Assembly: GCA_964539385.1 (NCBI GenBank)
Contig: CAZIJC010000239.1
Span: 1 to 5,786 of the forward strand
Direction: 5' to 3'
DNA: 5,786 nucleotides
Origin: JAUVZF01 sp964539385
GTDB taxonomy: Bacteria > Planctomycetota > Phycisphaerae > FEN-1346
Shown here: positions 5,161 through 5,786 of the stretch, one piece after another
Layout of the letters: each line of letters starts with the position of its first letter
Position numbering within the stretch: the first letter of the stretch is position 1
Position numbers and translations under genes: made by a program
Notes under the pieces: generated by a model
Told to the model about the DNA's origin: nothing
Seen by the model: the letters and a program-made list of their open reading frames with translations, nothing else
Database searches by the model: none

Positions 5161-5786
5161 ATGGCAAGGCCTTCCGCGGCAGCGGTCCTGAAGATCGACG
5201 AATCCCGAGCGGTCGAACAGATCGCGGCCAACCTTCGCCGCATCCACGAGCCCCGCTACAGCGGCGGCCTGCTGATGGGCCTCAGCGGCGGCATGGACTC
5301 GGCTGTACTATCGACCCTGGTGGTTCGCGCTCTCGGCAAGGAAGCGCTGCACGTCTGTTTCCTGCGCGAGCGCCACAGCGAGACCGACTCGGAGCGCAAG
5401 GCCCGTCTCATGGCCGAGTGGCTTGGCCTGGATCTGGAAGTCGAAGACATCGCCGAGGCGATCCGCGACCGCGGGCTTTACTCGCCGCTGATCATGCGCC
5501 TCATCGGCCTGTCGCGGTTCCTCAATCGCCACGTGATTCACGGGGCACACCGCCTCGTCAGCGGCGAGACCCCCTTCATGACCACCCTGCGCCAAGACAA
5601 GTTCGAGGACAAGCCGATCAAGCGGTTCCTCTACAACCTGACCGTCAGGAAGGTCGAGGGGGCGTTCAACGGGCGCCAACTGTACCGCCGCGAGGTCCTC
5701 GAAAAGAAGGCCCGGCAGCGCAACGCACTGATGATCGGCGCAGGCAACCGGTCGGAAGTGCTGACCGGATGGTTCGTCAAGGACGG
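5161..5786 (+). CDS. NAD synthase-like ATP-pyrophosphatase (NadE family), C-terminus cut off
   Basis: Cytoplasmic N-type ATP-pyrophosphatase. Family members adenylate nicotinic acid adenine dinucleotide and amidate it to NAD. The first 208 complete codons are present. The PP-loop is LSGGMDSAV at 41-49, after an N-terminal helix. The second signature is GAGNRSEVLTGW at 193-204, followed by FVKDG at the window edge, matching the family's GTGNKSE...GYFTKYGD region. Glu199 and Asn196 are kept, but Thr at the second position is Ala194 and the TK pair reads VK. The two motifs are about 150 residues apart, about 40 more than I expect for a short ammonia-type NadE, so there is an internal expansion (about 105-180) rich in Arg, Leu and Phe. 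No N-terminal nitrilase domain is present, so ammonia or a separate amidotransferase would supply nitrogen. It could instead be a NadE paralogue with another acceptor. It is transcribed away from the efflux operon and there is no evident functional link. Confidence 0.8.
   Translation, partial: MARPSAAAVLKIDESRAVEQIAANLRRIHEPRYSGGLLMGLSGGMDSAVLSTLVVRALGKEALHVCFLRERHSETDSERKARLMAEWLGLDLEVEDIAEAIRDRGLYSPLIMRLIGLSRFLNRHVIHGAHRLVSGETPFMTTLRQDKFEDKPIKRFLYNLTVRKVEGAFNGRQLYRREVLEKKARQRNALMIGAGNRSEVLTGWFVKD

Noticed and set aside
1..5786. CRISPR arrays, tRNA or rRNA genes, insertion sequences
   Set aside because: No regularly spaced repeats, no tRNA-like cloverleaf, no rRNA-like stretch and no transposase or terminal inverted repeats were seen.

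Overview
This is a GC-rich bacterial window (roughly mid-60s percent GC by eye). An envelope-transport operon with its own two-component regulator fills about four fifths of it on the minus strand. An NAD-synthase-like gene diverges on the plus strand at the right edge. An outer-membrane efflux protein and a periplasmic adaptor mean a diderm organism. Gene style and GC would fit Planctomycetota or a deltaproteobacterial-type lineage, but nothing here fixes the taxonomy.

Layout, read in the direction of minus-strand transcription from right to left: a regulated promoter at about 4777-4810; a leader of about 150 nt; a TolC-family outer-membrane factor with a lipoprotein-type signal (4622-2919); after 20 nt an HlyD-family membrane-fusion protein (2898-1714); a gap of 147 nt with a possible internal promoter; an OmpR/PhoB-type response regulator (1566-898); and, overlapping it by 4 nt (GTGA), a sensor histidine kinase that runs off the left edge (901-1, first 300 residues present). 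The plus-strand gene starts at 5161 and runs off the right edge (208 complete codons).

How it probably works: the kinase senses an envelope signal through a periplasmic domain of about 135 residues and phosphorylates the response regulator. The regulator probably activates the operon through a tandem 11-bp direct repeat (CTTCAG-N5-CTTAAG) placed 11 nt upstream of a good -10 that lacks a -35. This is the architecture of PmrA/PhoB-type sites. The adaptor and outer-membrane factor would form two parts of a tripartite export channel. The inner-membrane pump is not in the window and may lie beyond the left edge.

The sequence does not show a clearly novel system. The most informative points are the operator/promoter upstream of the outer-membrane gene, the absence of a pump gene in an otherwise coherent operon, an 18-bp perfect palindrome in the divergent intergenic region, and the non-canonical signature motif of the NAD-synthase-like protein.
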